Shown here: positions 42,601 to 55,694 of the stretch, piece by piece
How the letters are laid out: every line of letters begins with the position of its first letter
Position numbering within the stretch: position 1 is the first letter of the stretch
Origin: Sthenelais limicola
Taxonomy: Eukaryota > Annelida > Polychaeta > Phyllodocida > Sigalionidae
Length of the DNA: 64,000 nucleotides
Reading direction: 5' to 3'
Assembly (NCBI GenBank): GCA_942159475.1
Contig: OW804096.1
Location: 110,644,194-110,708,193, forward strand
Made by a program: the position numbers and the translations under genes
The notes under the pieces: generated by a model
Told to the model about the DNA's origin: nothing
Seen by the model: only the letters and a program-made list of their open reading frames with translations
Databases searched by the model: none

Positions 42601-45600
42601 TCACATGGCTGAAACATGAGCCACAAAACCAACTAATACTGTAAAACTGAGTAAACATTTGACATACGAATGACATATCTCCGTACTTATGGATATATAT
42701 ACACACTTCATTCCATGCTATGCAATTTAAGTGTATTTGTTAGTCACTAGTAGCCTGCTTAGCTGCCCGAGTCCCATACTCGGGGGCTAGTGCCGAATAT
42801 TTTGGCTAAGTCACTAGATGCTTAATATGAAGATGAAGTTAGTGATATGTAATAAAGTCAAAAGGATATCTGTTAAGACCAGATGGGAATTAGAACTTGT
42901 ATTAGAACTTAAAATGGGGTTCTTTCGATGTGGACCCCAGAGAAAATACCCCCAAAGATGGCGGCGCCCATGAAAACAGTAAAAACTGTATTAAGCTTTC
43001 CCAGTACAAGCGCCTTTGGCGCTCGTACTACCTTTGGCGGGGAGAACCTTGAAAAATAAACGTTTTTTGCACACACTTTTCAATGATCAATTCAGGATGG
43101 CCCAGAAGTGTATGGGATTGTATTCTTTAACAATAGCATATGAGGCTATGAGGTTTTCCTGTTCTGTATATTCTTATGGAATAAAAATTCAATATATACA
43201 TATAAGTAGCGCGGTAATATGTTGTAATTCAAAGAAAGAATCAAATACGTTCTAAGCGACTTTTTACTTTAATATATTGTTGTGGAGAGCTATTATGGTG
43301 TTGATGTTTTCATGGCAGAGAAACAGAAAATACTGATTGCTGTTTGGCCTGGCCTTACTCTTGAACAAGTATGGAATGAGGCAGCAATGTACTCATGTGC
43401 ACACATCCAACATACGATCGTACATACTCCTAAACACATGCACACACTCACATCACCACTCACCGTTAGATCCATAAGGACACCCACACACTCACCTACC
43501 CAGCATATATTCACCAATATCCATTCATCTATATACCATCTTTATACTAAATAGTGGATATATTATGCCTATATTGTGTTCTACCATCCCCTACATTGGA
43601 AGCACAAAACCCAGCTCCTGGTAATTAAGTAAGCCTCAATTAGGAAATAATTGGAGTAGACACCTAATTATTGGATTTTACCATGGACAAGATGGGGGTC
43701 ATTATGAGCGGTGAGTTATAGTTATAGTAACGGATGATTGATATTCATGACTTCAACTTGGATATTTCAAGGTGTCAGGTGCATAAATATAACTTCAAAT
43801 AATATATAGGCTTTCTACTTTGGTAGAAGCGCCTGTATTACTGGTTATGTGCCATACTTGAGATATGTACACATGGTGTAGAGTGGTTGTATTTGGAGCT
43901 CGAGATTTGAGGCAGACCAACTCCCATATTGATTGATACATGTTTATTATAACCCACATAGCCTGTCGTCTGTTGTTCTCTTATGGAATAAGGCCTTAAT
44001 TGTTTTTATGAAGCTCTTTCAACAATCAATCAGTAAATCCTACATTAAACTTGTGTTGTAATTCTTTGTCTCAGTTATTAATGCATAGATAGGATCGTAG
44101 CTATTACAGTTTTATATTGCCTGTTCAGATATTTTCATATCGTTGAGTACTGAGTCCTTGTCGTTATCTGGGATCATTAGTTGGATCTGGATTGTTGTCA
44201 TACTATTCACCTGCACAGGGTCAGACCGTATGATAAAGCTAATTCATTCAAGCAATTCATAATCTAAACCACCTTGAGCTTGTGGATTGTGATTCTCTTT
44301 AAGTATCTTTTGGAATACACTTCAAGCATTATTAAATAATATGACTTCATGAGGATTTCCATGAAGATCAAGGATAATTTAATAAGTTAATTATGGTATG
44401 TTGTATACCTTAAATACATGAAACTTAACTCAGGCTCTGTAATCGCTTGAGGTATCCCCATATCCTTCCACGACTCATATCATGATTTGTTGTTGATTCT
44501 TTCCTCAATTATCTATGGCTTGCTTTATTCGTGGAGTCTTTCCTTGTCCTTTTGTTTTGAAGTAAGTTTTTGCGTTCCCGCCGCTTCCAGAATATTTGTA
44601 TTTCGTAAATATTACACCATTTCCTTTGGCAACATACGTTCCAATTTTGTGAGGATAAATACTGATACTCTGATCATAAACATACAAAGGCTGAACGTTA
44701 GTTCCTCACCTGTAACCTTTTTCGGTTATTGGACTTGTGGGTTTTGTTTCTCACTTAAAAAGGTGAGTTAAATATGGCCATATGATGTTTTATACAAAAA
44801 GAAATGTACGTGTTGATAGACAGTGCAATGTAACGGTTAATGCTGTTCTGGTGTCCAGCGAAATCATCACATATTTTGATACGGTGCCAATGTAACAGGT
44901 GAACGTCCTTATACAAGGTCATTAAGGTCATGGCGAATGCATATTTATTGGAGCTAAACTCCTACCTGGGCCGTTATTTTTTTTGTTCTACAATTCTACA
45001 ATGTGCATTAAATGGCGGAATAAACATCTATTTCCTAGGAGGGGGTCCTTCTTCGCTATCCTCCCACTCCAATTGCTTATCAGACTTTCATCTGGCCCTG
45101 TGTTATTATAGTGCACAGGTGGTTGTGAGGTTAGCCCTCCATCAAATGATGGCATGAATTATTTTGCAGCCTAGCTTAGAGCTGTAACACTTGAAAGCCC
45201 ATTTGCAAATAGAAGTGTGTTCTTAAAATCCTATGGACAATAATGCAAACCTATTTTATAATCCTTTAATCCTGAGCAACATATTCTTCTAGTTATTTCG
45301 ATTGTTTTGTAGCCGATTATCTTGATATAAATCTAAGGAATTGAATCGATCTGACTGTTTTAAAATATGTTACCTTACCCACTGCTGAGTTCAATGTTGT
45401 TGAGACTATACATGATATTCTAGATAGCGGGAAGCACCAGATCGACCGGCTTTCCCGTTTCGAATGTTTGAATCACTGTGACCACACTAATCAAGAAAAC
45501 CGCTTTGCCTCATCATTGGGGACATTGTTTACATATCTGTGTTTCAGTATTTATATAGCTCTGACATGTATGAAAATGATTATCAGAGATCATAATCAAT

Positions 45601-47321
45601 ATTAGATCATATTGAATTCATCAATAATATCATCATGACAGTGGTTTCTTTGAGAAAACAAGTTTCCAATTCTGATAGTGCTGAGGTAACGTCAAGGTAA
45701 TGATGACTGTAAAGCGACTGAATGATTTCTGTACCACACAATCACGTTACGGTCATCTTCCCTAAAAATATATAATAGCATTTTCTCACGTTTTACTTTC
45801 ATATAGCCTTAACTTAAAGTTATTACAGTATTCCTGGGTGCTGTATGCGTCAATCGTTTGGGGGCAGTTGTGAGAAAATTAAAGTATGCTGCCTTAAATT
45901 TGTCCCATTGGAAGTACAGACAAATCCCCATTGATCTGGTAATCCAATGTGACAATACATGTGATTTTATCATTTGAGGGAGATTTTGATTCAATGTCAA
46001 ATACATGTAGGTAGTCTCTATAGAGAGGTGGTCTTTATGCGAGGTTCCACTGTACATTGAATTCTCTCCAGGAGGAGGGATCTTGGGGGAGAAATCCCTG
46101 TCACGTTCTTGTATTGGGTCATATCTTTGGGCGAGTTGGCTTCGACTCGTTTTCTAAACGTTACTTTAATCATGTCTATTTACATTGGTAGACCTTTTTG
46201 TGTTTATGTCTTTTAGACCAGGAAAGGGTGTTCTTTGGCTTAGCACGAGTGGTTTACGCTTTTGGCTGGATGCCCTTCAGGGCCTTTGACAAACAATGGC
46301 TTTTCTCGAGCAAACAAAAAATTAGATTAGCTCCTTGATCTGGCTGTTGCAACTTGAAGATGTTGTAAACAAACCAAACGCATTAGCACCCAGTGCAAAG
46401 TGTCTGCAATTCTTATAACTGCGGTCAAACAACTAAAGTAACTAATGTGCCCATTACCACGCGGCATGGAATTTTACAGAAAAGGTTACATGAAAGTATT
46501 TTTTCTATTTCTAACTTTCTTGTTCCTATGAGAGTCCGTTCATTTGGATCATAATGGTATTTTTACAATACAAGTAATGTATTCATTTAAAGGTTCTCCC
46601 CGTAAATACCATAACAATCATAAATCTTTACATTCCTTTGGTCTAAATCAAATTTACCAAGAATCAGCATTGAAAGGAGCATAATATATATGTAATACAT
46701 GATTGGGTGTAAATCCATTAAGTGTTCCGACCATGACTGTTCCCTTAGCCTTAGGGTATTTGTTCGTATGTCTAAATATTAAGCTTATTTACTGTAACTG
46801 AACAACGTAGTGTATACTATTACCTAGGCTTATTGAAGGAGTAAAATAGACTTCCATTTTCTTAAATTATCTGGTAAATCTAGTCAAACAGGATAGTGTA
46901 TTGATTAGGTCAGGCTTCGTTATACTAGCTTACTCCACTGAAGTAGTTCCTCAGCTATTTGGCAATTTGGCCGTTATACATTAGATATATAGAACGTTCG
47001 GTTATGTTACAATCATTGAACTTCTCATTTGCACTCTGGTTTGGTTAATTTGTCAATGTTTCATTCATCTTCTCGATCAAATTTACCCTCCTAAGTTAGT
47101 TGTTATTTTGTGTTCCGGGATAAGATATCCAGTTATGTTGGTAGCGTGCCTTAGCTATCTGGCATAGGCAAGAGATGCTTTTGGAAGTTGTGGCTTAGGG
47201 TATGGGACCAATAATTGAATATGTTCAGCTCCCAACAGTCATCCAGCTGTTAAACTCTGTATTCTGTTTTCATAAAAGGCCGTCATCATAATATATATCT
47301 TTTAATATATTACTCTTGCAG
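39692..47321 (+). other. host intron, 7.6 kb
   Basis: AT-rich noncoding sequence. Short ORFs here show no coding signature. I noticed a CA-rich patch near 43400-43500 and two chance donor-ended frames (near 43312 and 44487), both rejected. No RNA gene seen. Confidence 0.55.
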
Positions 47322-47436
47322 GAGGAGTTGTTAGCGGGCAATATGAAAAAAATTGAAGAGCTGACTGTAGATTTGGAAAACGCACATCTTGGCGAAATGG
47401 ACGAATTACGTAAAGAGCTCGACAAAAAGTACCTGG
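47322..47436 (+). CDS. coiled-coil host gene, 115-bp exon
   Basis: The acceptor is TTACTCTTGCAG and the donor CTGG|GTAAGT at 47437. It is entered in phase 0 and left in phase 1, giving 38 residues of continuous heptads (IEELTVDLENAHLGEMDELR). It joins in frame to 13968-14249 upstream, across the 33-kb intron, and to 63031 downstream. It can also accept the alternative exon 39557-39691. Confidence 0.87.
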
Positions 47437-49634
47437 GTAAGTTCAAGAATGTTAAGTTGAAATATGTTTTTGATAGGATATATACGTCTCTGACCTTATA
47501 TCCCGCAGGCTCATGGAATTATACAAGAAAAGGACTTGTAAGGACAGGACAATATCTTAGATAGATCGGGACACCGGACTGCGTTTTCTACCTTCATACA
47601 CATTGTTGAGGGGATTGCATCCTATTTGAATCACAATTTCGAGAAATTTCTATTAAAAATTCAACAATAAATTTCGATTAAAGAATTAAGATTTCCTTGT
47701 TGGCATACCGGCCTTCAGATGGAAATAAATAATTATTCAAATCATTTACATAATCGTTATAACCTGTATTGAGGTGGACTGAGTTGTTCCGCGATAAGCT
47801 TTACCTTATCTCTACAACAACTCAGTCCATTTTAATACAGCTTGAATATCGAATGCAAATCTCAAAGCTGTACAGCTTTTGTTCAAATAGAAGCATTATA
47901 TAGTCAAGTGTTATACCCTTGACTAAATGCCAGCCTATGTCCCGGGTCTGTGTTAACTCGCTGGTTTTATGCTGAATGCCTTGAGCATTGTGTAATGACA
48001 TGAATGCAAGGCTACACAGGAGCAATAAGCTAATCTTTGTACTGGACACCAAACCAACAACACATTTACTCCAATTACTAGACCCATGTACACTTCTCAT
48101 ACGCTAAAGTCACCCTTCTTCAGCATAGCTGAAGGCGAAATAGGGATACATATATAGACCTAATTAGATTAAATGACTAGAAAAAATAACTAATGGATCT
48201 CTTTTACTTATTTAGAATGAGACCATTAAAAGTATAGCTTTCGTTAACGCATATATCATATGCATATTATTGTATTACAGCTATATTGTTGTTACCCGTA
48301 ATTCGCAGTTCTGTCTATGGATATGTCATGCTAGGGATCTGTGTACTTGATCATGGGAGGCTCCATTAACTATTCAAAGACCAATTGCATTCCTATTGCA
48401 AGAATTGGCTCATCCAGTCTAATATGCCTGTTCTTTTCTCGTTGACGTTCAATATTTTTATTCGATGTATAACGTGATGCCAAGTGCATTCCAGCAACTA
48501 TAAGAGAATCCATGTAAATCTCTAAGACCCACTCCTACAACCACTTACCTGAACTACTTGTGAACCAAGGCCACCCACTAGCTAGTGTTGATTCATGGCA
48601 TAATTTCGGGCTGCAGGTGCCTGGGAATTAAAAAATCAGGCCTGCTATTGTAGCCCTTTTTAACATAGTTATATGTAATCCTAAATATCAGAATATAGTA
48701 TATACCCTGCCGGTATATGTTAAAACAATATTGTAGAGTTTAGTTGTTTATATTATTAGCATGCGGAAATAATGCAAGATAACTATTGGTTTATATATCT
48801 CTCCACATCCTTCTATTATCCCTAAAAAAATATCTATACACGTAGAAGTGTACAAAAGCACATGGTGTTTGTTTACTGTTGAAGGCTGAATCTAGCTATA
48901 GATCGAGGCAGAGAACTAGACCCCCTGGAAGAGCCACTCATAGCCACTAATGCTTGGGCCTATGCGAGTATGTTAGGAAGCTCCACCTCTGCCCCTACTA
49001 ACTGACAGGCTACTTCTGCTTTGGCTTTATCATACTGAAAGTTTGTGTTTATGTTGTGTAGGCCCATTGTATTTTGAGCATGGGTGATTATAACATAGCT
49101 GTCTAGTTATTTCATACATGTCAGGGTCTTAACTAAGGTTTTACTTTTCACAAAATGCCTAAATATGTGCATGACAGCCACAACTGAATGGAGACTGATC
49201 CAGTCAGTGGCCAACGTGTACCTACGCCGCTATGGCTGACAAGTCATTGACAAAGCACACATACTTATGATGAGTATATGGCTGGTTTACAGTCAACAAG
49301 CCAGTACAAGTTGTCCATCTTTTAAATCTCTCTCTATATGTATTACTGTCCAAATCCTTGAAATAGCTTGCCCATTGCCCACCCCACCATACACAGTTCA
49401 AATTAGCTTCCAACGATTCAAGTTTTTGTCTAGATGTTTAGTTTTCCATATTTCTATTAGGAAAGTGTGCGGTAATGACGGCCGAGTGTGCGTACATGCT
49501 ATAGCTGGAAGTCCAGAAGTATGTAACCGCTAGATATTTATTTTGATTTATTTTGATTTTCGGAGGCTATTTAGGATTCATTTTGTCATTGTCAATGACA
49601 CCACCCTCCCCCGCCCTCCTCTCCGAAGGTTTTT
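47437..49634 (+). other. host intron, proximal part
   Basis: Noncoding and AT-rich. It contains the small foldback at 47764-47840. No gene supported. Confidence 0.55.
47764..47840. repeat. 77-bp foldback
   Basis: TGGACTGAGTTGTT (47775-47788) faces its complement at 47816-47829. The outer CTGTATT / AATACAG also pair, and the loop contains a second small stem (GATAAG/CTTATC). Probably a mini-MITE. Confidence 0.65.
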
Positions 49635-49772
49635 CAATTGACTATTCTTACCTTTTGATTGACTATTTTGACTTTCCGATTGACTTTATGATTGACTATT
49701 CTGACTTAACGATTGACTTTTCGATTGACTATTTCGACTTTCCTGACTTAATGATTGACTTTTCTGACTTTT
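49635..49772. repeat. degenerate minisatellite of GATTGACT units
   Basis: About 12 imperfect repeats of GATTGACTATT and TTTGACTT variants. In one frame they translate to a repetitive Asp/Phe/Ile peptide, which I regard as an artefact of the repeat. Confidence 0.7.
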
Positions 49773-50422
49773 AACACCAGATTAGAACATCAGAGACAGA
49801 GAGGTCTGATGAAACAGATATGATAGAAAATAAGGGGCCAACAGGGGTCACTGATGACGGCCAACAGGTGTCGCTGATAATCACTGGGTGGCGCTGTGTG
49901 AAAAACATATATCAAAGGGGTTAATGATAACAGATTGGTTTGAAAGTCGGGAAATCCCCTCTCCCTCCTCAGAAGAGTTTTAGAGAGATGAGCAGCTGCT
50001 CTGTGTTTAGCTTGGATGATGGTTATATTGTTATTTGTCAATCACCAATTGTCAATGCCCTGCTTTGGGAGGTGGCTCCTTTCACACCTCATTTAGAATA
50101 TTCACATCTTTCCCGGGCAGCGATCAGCCTTCCCCCCTCCTCCTAATCCGCCTCCCCCTCCCCCTCTACATCACCCTGTAGTGCAGGGGGGCTTTCTGGA
50201 CCATGATAGTCACTGCCTTGTCTTAGTAGCTGATGGGGCCAGATCAAAGGGTTTATGGCCCTGGCGGTGACCCTTTTATCCGACTCCCGAGGTTGGTCCT
50301 TCTTAAAGGGCCTTCAGATGTGGTAGAGGATTTAGCATGATAGAATGATGGAACAGAGACCAAAAGTATTCTTATGTTAAGGAGAATATGTTAACACATG
50401 TGTTGGAATAATATGTCATGCG

Positions 50423-51125
50423 TTAATTAAGTGATACACCTTTCAGCCCAATTTCCCACCTAACTTCCTTCTTCGGTTTCAATACTGAAGGATTAAGACA
50501 ATTAACGCAAAAGAGCCTGCTAAACGTAATTCCTTTTAACGATAACATCATCTTGTGTTGGTCGTACTGAGGCACTCTGTGATCTTCACTATATCCCGCA
50601 GGTGAATATTTTCCTGCTGCGCTGCTCGTATGAGTTGCTCCCCAGCGTTGTGCCGGCGACCCCTGAGCCCTGGCCTCCTCAGTAAAAATCAACGTGGTTC
50701 TCTCCCCAAAGGCATTTGTTAGAATGGAGTCCTTCTCAGAGTCCCTCTCCATCGAACTCCTAGGAGTATTTTTTACAATCTTTTCCCCCTGTAACTTCCC
50801 ATACGCATCCATATAAGGTACGTGGGCTTGGCCAGTTCAAATCTTCGTTCAACATCTCATCCCAGTATGGGAATTCTCCAATATTTCTTGCGACAGTAAT
50901 ATGTTCTGTCTCACTCAAATAATCCAAAGGCAGTCCTCGCTCCTTTTCTGGTGTATAGAACACCTGCTCTCCACTATCCCTGTATGAAATAGTGGAAGCC
51001 TCACTCAGGATTTCTTCCTTTACCTGTCCTCCGTATTCCAGTCGTCATTGGGAATCAGGCTTCCCAAAGGTTGTAAGACTCCTCACCGTTGATTTCAAAC
51101 TATCTAGAAAATTCTCAGAAGCCAT
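50423..51125 (-). pseudogene. broken gag-like ORF of a minus-strand LTR element
   Basis: Downstream (minus sense) of the LTR at 51181-51530, an ATG at 51125-51123 opens a hydrophilic protein start that stops at 51045. Coding-like sequence continues in other frames to about 50765 (EERGLPLDYLSETEHITVA-type) and then to about 50423. At least two frame breaks interrupt it. The position after LTR and primer site, and the charged composition, suggest gag. I see no pol or second LTR, so this is a truncated relic. Confidence 0.5.
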
Positions 51126-51153
51126 ATATAAATCTGCTATCTGTGATTAAATA

Positions 51154-51180
51154 CCGATTCGCACTCGGTTCCTCCACCAA
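51154..51180 (-). other. primer-binding site of the relic LTR element
   Basis: On the minus strand, TTGGTGGAGGAACCGAGTGC directly follows the LTR end. The TGG start fits a tRNA primer site and its spacing mirrors the site in the large element. Confidence 0.5.
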
Positions 51181-51530
51181 TGTTATATCTAGAATAGTAT
51201 ATAAATATGGGACAAGATAGGGGAGTCCACTAGAGGAGAGCTTATATAAGTAACGATCTAAAGGCAAAGATGCACATACACAAGTACATACTCCAATTCG
51301 TACCATCCTCCCTAGGCAACTCCTATACTCCGCAACCGGTTTCTACGTCCTAGTATGGAGTAACTCATTGCGGAAAAGAGGGCCTGCCTAGGGAGGATGA
51401 TTCGTACATGTACATGTGAGTACATACTCGTACATGTGAGTACATACTCCAAGTCTGGGGCTGATGCCCCAGTGTGTGCCCCACTTGATTGGCATCTGGG
51501 GGCGGAGCCTAGCTCCCGCATGATATAACA
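51181..51530 (-). repeat. 350-bp LTR of a relic element
   Basis: Read on the minus strand it starts TGTTATATCA and ends AGATATAACA, a TG...CA LTR with 9-bp inverted ends. It has a TATA-like CTTATATAAG near 51240 and an internal GTACATGTGAGTACATACTC direct repeat. Only one copy is present, followed by primer site and gag debris. Confidence 0.7.
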
Positions 51531-51786
51531 AATCTTACATGGATGACATTTTACATATATGGCTGGATGATGAAGGTCTTTATTTGTCTGTTTCTTTTGT
51601 CTTTAAAATCAGTGATTATTTAGCTATGTCGAGTTAAAAGCCCTATATTATGTGACATGGCCTCAAACAAATTGCGACCCCAAAAGTTATCACTTTAATG
51701 AAAAAATTATTTCTTCGTCTTTGACCAAGATACATGTATTATATCGATTCAATTGATCGAATATCAATGTAAAGCTTGCATTATGC

Positions 51787-51787
<1 letters not shown>

Positions 51788-51822
<35 letters not shown>
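51788..51822 (+). repeat. homopolymer of 35 cytosines
   Basis: An uninterrupted C run. The length may be unreliable in the assembly. It can form i-motif or G-quadruplex structures. Confidence 0.9.
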
Positions 51823-51861
51823 ATCAATTGGATTTTAAACTGTGGACTACCCAGGTAACAA

Positions 51862-52500
51862 AATGACGTCAATTCTTCATCAAATCAACGTTTGGAATTA
51901 ATCAAAATAACATTAGTATTAATGGTTTTTTTGACGTGAAATGCCGTGGACTCAATAAAACGTTATACAAACGTTTTTCATAACGTTTTTCTAAGATGTT
52001 AAAACAAGGTTATTTTGACGTTTGTAATCTAATATTATAAAACTGACGTGAAACCCACGTTAAAATAACACAAGGATTTGATGTAAATTCTTCATCAAAT
52101 CAACGTTTGGTCTCTATCAAAATAACATTCATATTGATGGTCATTTTGATGTCAAATGAATCGACTTAAAAAAACGTTATAAAAACGTTTTCACCTTTGT
52201 TATTCAGAGTTCAAAATGGACGTAAAATCCACGTTAAGAAAACTTTTCAATAAACGTTTCCCAGGTAACAAATTTACCTCAAAACCATGTTATAAAAACG
52301 TTCAGAGTCTATCAAAATAACGTTTGGTAAAAGCATTAAAATAACAGTTATTTTCAGAACGTTATTTCTATTGTTGAATAAATAGTTCATCTACATCGAA
52401 TTGATGTTAAATTAAAAGCAATATCTACGTTTATTTTCCATTTCTACTTTAGGCCAAAAATTAACGTTCAAGCAGGGGACATTTAAACGTTTTATTAATG
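51862..52500. repeat. left AACGTT-rich repeat arm
   Basis: Repeated segments such as CTTCATCAAATCAACGTTTG occur at about 51878 and 52090, and the terminal motif CCCAGGTAACAA recurs at 52260. The internal period is about 210-410 bp and degenerate. Confidence 0.6.
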
Positions 52501-52616
52501 TTGGGTAAACATAATTTTTCATCAAATTTCATCCATTTTCCATATGGCTGCCTTGAATTAAGCCTCCTTCTTGTTGAAAGATCATACACCACCTATAATA
52601 TAAAAGGTTATATGTA

Positions 52617-54490
52617 TTATATGAGAGAGAAAGAGAGAGAGAAGGGAAGAGGGGAGGAGAGAGGCAGACAGGGGGTGAGGAGATGGGAGAAGGATGAAGA
52701 GGGTAGGAAATAGAATGAGGGGGATAGAGAGACACAGTGAGAGGGGGGAAATGGACAGGGAGGGAGATATAGGGGAGGGGTGAGCAGAGGGGGAAAAGGA
52801 AACACAGAGAGAGAGGGATACAGGGTAGGAGAGCGAGTGAGAGAGAGGCAGACAGAGAGGGAAGAAAAGAGAGAGCTAAGGAAATAAGAAAGAGGGGGGA
52901 GACAGAGGGAAAGGAGAGGCACAGAGAGAGGGAAAGAGGGGATCAGAGCAGCAGACAGGGGAAGGAGAGGGGAAAGGGGAAAGGCAGAAAGAGAGAGAGG
53001 GTGAGGTTGGGAGAGAGAGAGAGACAGACAGAGAGAAGAGAGGGAATCAAGAGGTTGGGAGAGAGAGGCAGACAGGGAGGGGGGGACAATGGCGAGGCAA
53101 AGAGAGAGGGATGTTGGGAAACTGAGAAAGAGGGGAGAGAGGGCGGGGGCACAGAGTGAGGGGAGGAGAGGGGAAGGGAGAGACAGACAGACAGGGAGAG
53201 AGGGGAAGGAGAGAGAGGGGAGGAAAAAGAAAGGGAGGAGAGAGGCAGAGAAACACATTGGAGGGGAGAGAGGCAAAGAGAGGCAAAGAGAGAGGGAATT
53301 GGGGGAAGAGAAAATGGGAGAGAGGCAGATAGCAGAGTAAGCTTGTCTGCAGTATGGTGAGTCACTTCCTGAAGTTCCTTTTCCCACCCATTATAGGACC
53401 ACTAAGGCCACATCCTGGTGTATATCAGTGACCACAGTTGTACTTGGTTGACATGTATGTAAACTTGGTACACCTTGGGTTCATTCTTTTAAAATAGTTA
53501 ATCTCCCTTGTCCTAAAGCTGCCCTCTCAGTAGAGAAGGGGAGAAAGGGGGAGGGAGAAGGAGAGTGACAGGGGAGGGATTGAGAGAGAGAGAGGGAGAG
53601 AGAAGAAGGGAGAGACGAAGATTGAGAAAAAGAGAGTAAGAGAGAGAGTGGAAGAATGAAAGGGGGCTGAGAAAAAAAGAAGTGGCAGAGGGGGCAAGCA
53701 AAGGCTGAAAGAGCAGATAGTGATAGTGGACGAGGGGAGTGAAAGAGAGAGATAGAGAAAGAGAGAGAGAGGGGAGGGAGAGAAAGAGAGAGAGAGGCAA
53801 GAGAGAGAAAGAGAGCGAGGAGAGAGATGTAGGGAGAGAGATGAGAGAGTGAAAAAAAGAGAGAGAGAAGAGAGGAGGGATTAAGAGAGAGAAAGGAGAG
53901 AAAGGGGGAGAGAGAGGGGAAAAAGAGGAATAGAAAGAGAAGGCAGGAAGAAGGTGGGCAGGCAAAGTCTGAAAGAAGAGACAGAGTGAGAGTGGACGGG
54001 GAGAGTGAGAGAGAGGGGAGAGATAGAGATAGAGGCAAGAGAGAGAAAGAGAGAAGGAGGGAGAAAGATGAGACAGTGAAAGAAAGAGAGAAGAGACAGA
54101 GAGAGAGAGGAGGGATAAAGAGAGAGGGACAAAGAGAGAGGAGAGAGACTGAAAGAGCAGACAGAGTGAGAGTGGACGGGGAGAGGGAAGGAGAGGGAGA
54201 GTGAAGGAGAGAGAGGAGGGAAGGGAGCAAGAGAGAGAGGGAGAGGAGAGAGAGGGTGAAAGAAAGGAGAGAGAGGGTGAAAGAAAGGAGAAAGAGGAGA
54301 GAGAGTGAAAGAAAGAGAAAGAGAGAGTAGGAGCAAGAGAGGGAGTGAAAGAGAGAGAGAAAGGAGGGAGAGAAGAGAGATAGAGAAAAAGGGAGAGGGG
54401 TGGGATAGAGAAGAGAGAGGGAGGGGAGAGAAAGAGAGAGAAATGAGAGGGAAAGAGAGAGAGGGAGAGAAAGATGAGAGAGAGATAGTA
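52617..54490 (+). repeat. 1.9-kb purine (GA/GGGA) tract
   Basis: Almost only A and G on the + strand, as degenerate GAGAGA, GGGAGAGA and GAAAGA units, interrupted by about 150 bp of normal sequence at 53340-53510. Long ORFs here (Ser/Leu/Pro-rich on minus, Arg/Glu/Gly-rich on plus) result from the repeat. Such tracts can form triplex DNA. Confidence 0.9.
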
Positions 54491-54963
54491 TGAATTTACA
54501 ATTTATTACACTATATATGAAACTACCTTAAATAAATTCATATACTTCACATAATTTGAAGAGCTATTAAAATCAAAGTAATACTTATAGATACTTACCA
54601 TGCTGGGACAGAGAAGATGTCTCTGGCTGGGATGATATCTGGGAGTCAGTAGCAAGTAACCAGCCATCCCCTGCCATGACCACTTGTAGAGTGGAGGCAG
54701 GGGAGGGTCCTACAGGATATGGTCAGGGACCACAGGCAGTGGTGTGGGAGGAAGGGTTAGAAGGGGTGTAGACTTGACACAGTCTCAGAGAGTATTCGTT
54801 TTAGGTTAGGAGCCTGTAAGCTCAGTTTATTAAAGAAACTAACTATATTTACATTCTGATCAATGGAAAGTTAAACTCTAGATTCCCTTTATGCTTCAAG
54901 CAAGCTTTGTAAACAATATGGCAGAACAAGAAACTATATCACATGAAACTACAAATATAAATG

Positions 54964-55343
54964 AAAATGAGTCATAAGTCGCAAAAAATAGATTTTGGAA
55001 TACCATTATATTTGAAAAGATGCGATCAAGCTGATTCTAACGGTAGTAAACAGTATGATAATCTAAAAAAGTATTTCTAGATTTTAAGTTTGATATTTTC
55101 GTTTTTGAAAAAAAAAAAGGTTTCCAATATTTCTGGGGGTCACTAAACAGTAAAGTAACTAAATCTAGTCCATAAGAGGACCTTTGAAACGAAAGGATAT
55201 ATTACATAGATTGTCCTGGAATTTGATACATCGATTGATATAGCTATAAGTGATAAACCCTCCAAAAGTTAGAACATTCCAATAAAGTGATCTTGTAATA
55301 AAAACTTCGAAAAATATCAATTTTGCGACTTATGACTCATTTT
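54964..55343. repeat. 380-bp segment with perfect 23-bp inverted ends
   Basis: AAAATGAGTCATAAGTCGCA plus three further bases at 54964-54986 is exactly complementary to 55321-55343. It fits a small MITE. No target duplication was recognised. Confidence 0.6.
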
Positions 55344-55694
55344 CCTGAAACAATTTATTTGGTGAAGTGTAAACAACATAGAAAATTTGATTTTAAGAAA
55401 AGCAAGAGTTTAGGATAATTTTTGACTAAATCTGCACTACTAAGATCAGGACCTTGGGCAAGTCTATGTAGAGTGAAGAGGCTAAAACTTGTCTGCAGTT
55501 CCTACCATTTCCTAGAAACAACCTCCAGTCATTGAGTACAACATTTGGGACAATGTTACATCCTAGTTCAATGGGTGCCTTCTCTTGGCTGATTTGACTT
55601 CAAATTATTGTATAAACTGATGAAGTAAATATCTAGATGGAAAGTCCCTTCAGGAAATAAAAGTATGACGTTTCAATTAGGATTCTAAAGATCT

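Noticed and set aside
43312..43368. 19-codon ATG frame ending at CAA|GTATGG in phase 0
   Set aside because: Phase match has a one-in-three chance, the donor is weak and no promoter is visible.
44487..44762. Frame ending at AAG|GTGAGT in the host intron
   Set aside because: Good donor but no ATG, no clear acceptor, and a hydrophobic composition unlike the host protein.
49553..49774. 73-codon repetitive ORF
   Set aside because: Direct translation of the GATTGACT minisatellite.
52617..54493. Long ORFs on both strands in the purine tract
   Set aside because: Low-complexity translation of GA repeats; no start context, no conserved composition, many overlapping frames.
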